From the NCBI RefSeq assembly GCF_032854445.1, contig NC_088300.1:66438984-66502983 (forward strand): a DNA stretch of 64,000 bases, given 5' to 3'. Under the pieces are notes generated by a model. The model saw only the letters and a program-made list of their open reading frames with translations, was not told where the DNA came from and ran no database searches. This document shows, one piece after another, positions 62,001 through 64,000 of this stretch. This DNA comes from Liolophura sinensis. Its lineage: Eukaryota > Mollusca > Polyplacophora > Chitonida > Chitonidae. The stretch's first letter is position 1, and each line of letters starts with the position of its first letter. The position numbers and the translations under genes were made by a program.

Positions 62001-63254
62001 CTGGTACTCTGAGCCAGGTAGATAGATGTCTGAAGTAACCACGACTCATCCCCTAGACCAGAGTTGGGGTTAGCTTCCATCTTGTCATCCTGTAAGTCAA
62101 CATCAGGGAACAGAAGAAAGTTCAGCTGATTCACCTTATAGGGCCACTTAATAGTTTATCAGAAAATTTGCATCAAGCTACCGTTTTAAGGCCTTAAAAT
62201 GCATCTGACAGCAGCTTTCACAGGCCAAACATTACGTAAGATACAGTACCTTTGATTATGAGTTTCAATTTTAATCTTTAGCTTGAATCAACCTTAGGCT
62301 TTCACCGAGACTAACAGAAAGCAATTAATGGGGTAGTTTAACTTATGAAGATACCACATTTGCTCTGTTGTTCAATTCTTCTATTTCTGACAAGAAATCT
62401 TACTACATGTACTTGTTATGTTTTTGTTGTGTATCTCTGTAAAACTGTAAAATCCTATATCAAACCTTAATAAATATGTTTTCTTCCTGAAACTGTTGTT
62501 CATCACTTTGCAACATTTTCAATGCATCACCTGGAAAAAAATAAACAAGTGTATCAATATAAATATATGCAGGTATATCGTCAATAGAGCTAACAGAAGT
62601 ACCGGTACCTGGAGTAAACCTCTTGACATTGGCAAGAAAGTGACGAACTTTTTTACGTTTGACTTAGACATTTAACTTGGACCACCAGTGCTGTTATACA
62701 TGGCATACTTTTCCTCTAGTACAGTGACAAGAAGATGCATGTATGATTTGTGACCCACTTGCTCATGTATCTGATGAATCGCTCTATATCTTTATCCAAC
62801 TACTGGAAGACCACCTAACTGGGCAAACAAGAACTGTCATCTGAGTATTCCCAAGAAGGCAATGCCAACAACTGAGTCCGGGTTATTATGAATATTCCCG
62901 GCCGGTAGCTCTCATGTCAGGACAGAAATGTTACCCCCAGTCCCATGTTTTGGTGAGAAATTGATCAGCTTGCTGCAACCCGGGGTGTCTTCATCAGTGT
63001 ATCAGTCAAAACAAAATTACCCATTGCCCAACAAAACCCATGCAAAGTCTTACTTCTGTCCATAAACTCCTCCTGTTCGCGACACATACTGGCAGCCAGA
63101 GGGTCCTCCAGAGGCAGGTCCTTTCCCCACTCCTCAAACATATGCTTCTGGAAAGCTGCTTCCTGAGCCAGGGAGGTCTGGAAGGCAAGGTCCGTCACTC
63201 CTTCACCGTTCTCATCTATGTACACAGGACTCTCGGAAGACACATACGTCTTCT
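35048..63254 (-). CDS. CEP192: Centrosomal protein of 192 kDa (SPD-2 homologue), 30 exons, N-terminus outside window
   Basis: Scaffold that recruits PLK4, Aurora A, PLK1 and pericentriolar material for centriole duplication and mitotic spindle poles. Exons in order: 63054-63254, 62466-62530, 61886-62089, 60948-61089, 57242-59419, 54642-54898, 53722-53871, 53347-53472, 52636-52840, 51787-51929, 50905-51113, 48895-49053, 47852-47930, 47200-47364, 46827-47010, 46450-46532, 45667-45788, 45389-45498, 44410-44835, 43096-43153, 42752-42817, 40905-41010, 39855-40359, 39347-39426, 38570-38674, 37238-37354, 36786-36901, 36292-36415, 35565-35623, 35048-35177. All are GT-AG and phase-consistent, giving 2,223 aa. 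Matches to human CEP192 include VYIDENGEGVTDLAF, RISIGEFMRSRSEALGSL, PLNGHGGTSNLVLE, NIGSRAAFVKV, YGDEINRILYRR, YFSQFWEVR and the C-terminus FVKLPIEFRP..LLLKGTCR. The large exon (57242-59419) is disordered, rich in Ser, Pro and Gln. The rest is largely ASH/PapD-like beta domains. The start exon lies beyond 64 kb. Confidence 0.96.
35668..35897 (-). mobile_element. SINE family B copy in the last-but-two CEP192 intron
   Basis: CTTGGGGTTTTATGTCCTAC, TTTTCAGTCATATGACGAGG, AAGTGCTGCCTCCACTGAAG and GTGCTGAGTGC; the tRNA-like end is lost. Confidence 0.65.
37792..38220 (+). other. 142-aa open frame inside a CEP192 intron, unrecognised
   Basis: The longest non-repeat plus-strand frame of the window (starting MLPASICCVRNKKRH). 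It resembles no family I know and has no obvious motif. It lies antisense in the intron between CEP192 exons 38570-38674 and 37238-37354. It could be a chance frame or an old transposon piece; no splice or promoter support is seen. Confidence 0.15.
38289..38308. repeat. TA microsatellite
   Basis: Short (TA)n run in a CEP192 intron. Confidence 0.8.
43433..43752 (-). mobile_element. SINE-like element, family C, long copy
   Basis: TTGATTGATGCCATACTGAA, TTTTTCACTGATTCAATGGC, CAGTTTTATGGGTGAAGAAA, and a far end with TTAACCACTCAGCCATGAG, which looks like the end of a tRNA-like head on the minus strand. It lies in a CEP192 intron. Confidence 0.55.
44895..45193 (-). mobile_element. SINE family B, near full length
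   Basis: GAGTGAGTGAGTGCTTGGGG, TTTTTCAGTCGTCGGAGGAG, TTGCAGGACGGATTTTCACC, TCAACCAGTCGTTGCTC, and a tRNA-like end GATGCTCTACCAACAGAGCC. CEP192 intron. Confidence 0.75.
46058..46220 (-). mobile_element. SINE-like element, family C, diverged
   Basis: TTTAATTGTTGCTTAACACC, AGCTTTATGGGTAGGAAGAA and GTAGTGCCTGGGGTAAACCC. CEP192 intron. Confidence 0.45.
47740..47803 (-). other. Exon-like 64-bp segment, not in phase with CEP192
   Basis: Flanked on the minus strand by TATAG and GTCAGT splice-like ends, and open in one frame (SLSVHIGGVKSK at its end). It would enter at phase 1, but the preceding exon ends at phase 0, so inclusion shifts the frame. Direct joining of 47852-47930 to 47200-47364 already aligns to human CEP192 without a gap. 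Confidence 0.25.
48365..48515 (+). mobile_element. SINE family A, 5'-truncated
   Basis: Starts in the middle domain (GGAAGGTCTGCCAGCAACCT) and runs to the AAATA tail followed by TAATAATAAT. CEP192 intron. Confidence 0.85.
49490..50545. repeat. Diverged tandem repeats in a CEP192 intron
   Basis: The left part repeats GCTATTTA, AGCTAGCTATCA and GTAAAAGTTAGCTATCA blocks. The right part (about 50100-50510) repeats GCTAATTAGCAAATATATTG followed by TGTTGTA and ACATGATC, about 3-4 units of roughly 100 bp. Old and irregular. Confidence 0.6.
51175..51570. repeat. Purine-rich minisatellite in a CEP192 intron
   Basis: Irregular copies of GGAAACCAGAGCAGAGCA and related AGGAAAGCAGAGCAGAG, with strong purine/pyrimidine strand asymmetry. 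It keeps frames of up to about 200 residues open on both strands; these are compositional artefacts. Confidence 0.85.
52968..53203 (-). mobile_element. SINE family A, diverged
   Basis: ATACGCCATACTCAAGAATA, GAACAGGCAGAGCCCTAGGG and GAACTCACAGTGACTACATT, with small internal deletions. CEP192 intron. Confidence 0.8.
54330..54397 (+). mobile_element. SINE family A, 3' tail fragment
   Basis: ATAAGTGAAATAGTCTTGAG, ATGGCGTAAAACACCAATCA and the AAATA tail. CEP192 intron. Confidence 0.75.
54935..55203 (-). mobile_element. SINE family A, full length, first of a tandem pair
   Basis: Complete from tail to tRNA-like head, ending GCTAACCAACTGAGTCACGA on the plus strand. It is followed after about 15 bp, which repeat TAATGTCACATTATT, by a second copy in the same orientation. 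Confidence 0.9.
55219..55484 (-). mobile_element. SINE family A, full length, second of a tandem pair
   Basis: Close to the family consensus (GCCAGCATTATGGTGGGTGG, CCGGGGGAAACCCACGACCA, CTAACCAACTGAGCCACGGA), so probably a young insertion. The flanking TAATGTCA(C/T)ATTA on both sides looks like a target-site duplication. Confidence 0.9.
56740..56848 (+). mobile_element. SINE-like family C tail fragment
   Basis: GTGGTTACCCCAAGCACTCC, CATAAAACTGACTAAACAAG and GAAAAATTCTTGTGCAAGGC, then ATTCAAATAAA. Sense orientation; CEP192 intron. Confidence 0.55.
56955..57182 (-). mobile_element. SINE family A abutting the large CEP192 exon
   Basis: GGCGGCGGCCAGCATTATCG, GAACTCACAGCGACTGCATT and an end in CACAAAGGCCC. 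It sits 60 bp beyond the donor of exon 57242-59419; the long open frame reading from the exon into it is read-through. Confidence 0.85.
59994..60240 (-). mobile_element. SINE family A
   Basis: TTTATTTATTTGATTGGTGT tail and conserved middle. The head is partly deleted (GCGCGTAATGACGGAGGCCC). Flanked by ACATTAGCTGAATT on the left and GCATTAGCTGAATT on the right, a likely target-site duplication. Confidence 0.9.
60598..60863 (-). mobile_element. SINE family A, full length
   Basis: Tail TTTATTTATTTGATTGGTGT, middle CATCCGCAGGTTGCTGGCGG and head GCTAACCAACTGAGCCACAG. Flanked by AGCGAGCAAAA and TGAGCAAAAAA, possibly a short target-site duplication. CEP192 intron. Confidence 0.9.
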
Positions 63255-64000
63255 CTGTGAACACATGCAAAAACTGCATCATTTAGGTGGAGTTATCAGG
63301 TGTGTGTGTACATAGACTGTCTACATGTGGCAGAGCGAGTACATGTCGCCAAAGTGCTGCCGCCACTGAAGTATCATGCCGAAGACACCAGACATGATGC
63401 CTCACCAAGTCACCTTATACTGACACCGAGCCAACCAGTCATGTTACCTTGCTCTACCCTCTCAATGCTGAGTGCCAAGCAAGTACCGTTTCTTGAAATC
63501 TGTGGTAGGACCACGCCCAGGTTTGATCCTGGGGTTTCCAGATTTCACATTATAGTAAGAAATACAGTACACATACAGTAAATCACCCATAATTTCACGG
63601 AAGTTTTCACAAACTACCATATTTAATCACAGTAAATCAAAATAAAGTTAAGCTTTGCCTATAGTACACATTTTGCTTGACTGATTCATCCACCTTAGTT
63701 TTTTTATGAGGTTTGATTAATTTTTTAATCTATAAAAAAATTATCTGTTGGCATCAAAAATATCACTTTAAGGTCTAAGGAAAGTGCATTTGTACAGGTA
63801 CACTTCAGGTGAAACAAACTAATCTCAGTTTGCTGTACTCGGTGAAAATCTGGCAAATTCTACAGACGTACAGTGCTACAGTTCAAACTGCATGCAATTA
63901 AATTATAGATGATTGAAAATGTAGGTGATACCATAGCAAGCAAATAGTTTGCAACATGATTTCCTTCATCCATGATTGTCGAGCTCTGCGAAAAGCAATC
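63255..64000. other. CEP192 intron (partial) with family B SINE
   Basis: The exon at 63054-63254 starts at a splice acceptor, so this stretch is intronic. Apart from the SINE at 63309-63545 nothing coding is visible. Confidence 0.6.
63309..63545 (-). mobile_element. SINE family B copy in CEP192 intron
   Basis: AAGTGCTGCCGCCACTGAAG, TTATACTGACACCGAGCCAA, AATGCTGAGTGCCAAGCAAG and GTTTGATCCTGGGGTTTCC. Lacks the CTTGGGGTTTAAC start. Confidence 0.7.

Overview
The window reads as nuclear DNA of an invertebrate animal. It is AT-rich, its genes are split by many short GT-AG introns, and it is dense in tRNA-derived SINEs, minisatellites and decayed transposons. The commonest SINE has a tRNA-like head, a conserved middle and an AAATA-type tail, and resembles elements I know from molluscs. 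A mollusc, or at least a lophotrochozoan, is my best guess, made from memory of such repeats and not from a search.

Three protein-coding genes lie head to tail, all on the minus strand. (1) 94-13530: GALNS, lysosomal N-acetylgalactosamine-6-sulfatase, complete in 14 coding exons (515 aa). All exon phases close and the catalytic residues are present. A CLEAR/E-box-like site lies about 80 bp upstream of the start codon. (2) 15992-21806: TCAIM (T-cell activation inhibitor, mitochondrial; DUF4460/DUF4461 type), 8 coding exons, about 480 aa. Exon 6 carries an apparent frameshift. (3) 35048-63254: CEP192/SPD-2, a centrosome scaffold protein. Thirty exons give 2,223 C-terminal residues with consistent phases throughout; the N-terminus lies beyond 64 kb.

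The 22.9-35 kb interval between TCAIM and CEP192 has no host gene that I can recognise. From left to right it holds a broken Ulp1-like (C48) protease segment (23.7-24.4 kb), a truncated Ty3/gypsy gag-protease piece on the opposite strand (24.35-25.6 kb), decayed transposon reading frames (25.9-27.9 kb), a second tRNA-derived SINE family, a 48-49 bp minisatellite (29.7-30.5 kb), a dispersed repeat shared in inverted orientation with a GALNS intron, and a triplicated 98-bp unit (33.4-33.66 kb).

The genes belong to unrelated pathways (glycosaminoglycan breakdown, mitochondrial function, centrosome maturation), so the order is not an operon. Most other open frames are either shadows in repeats whose unit length is a multiple of three or SINE read-through. 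No plus-strand host gene is supported.
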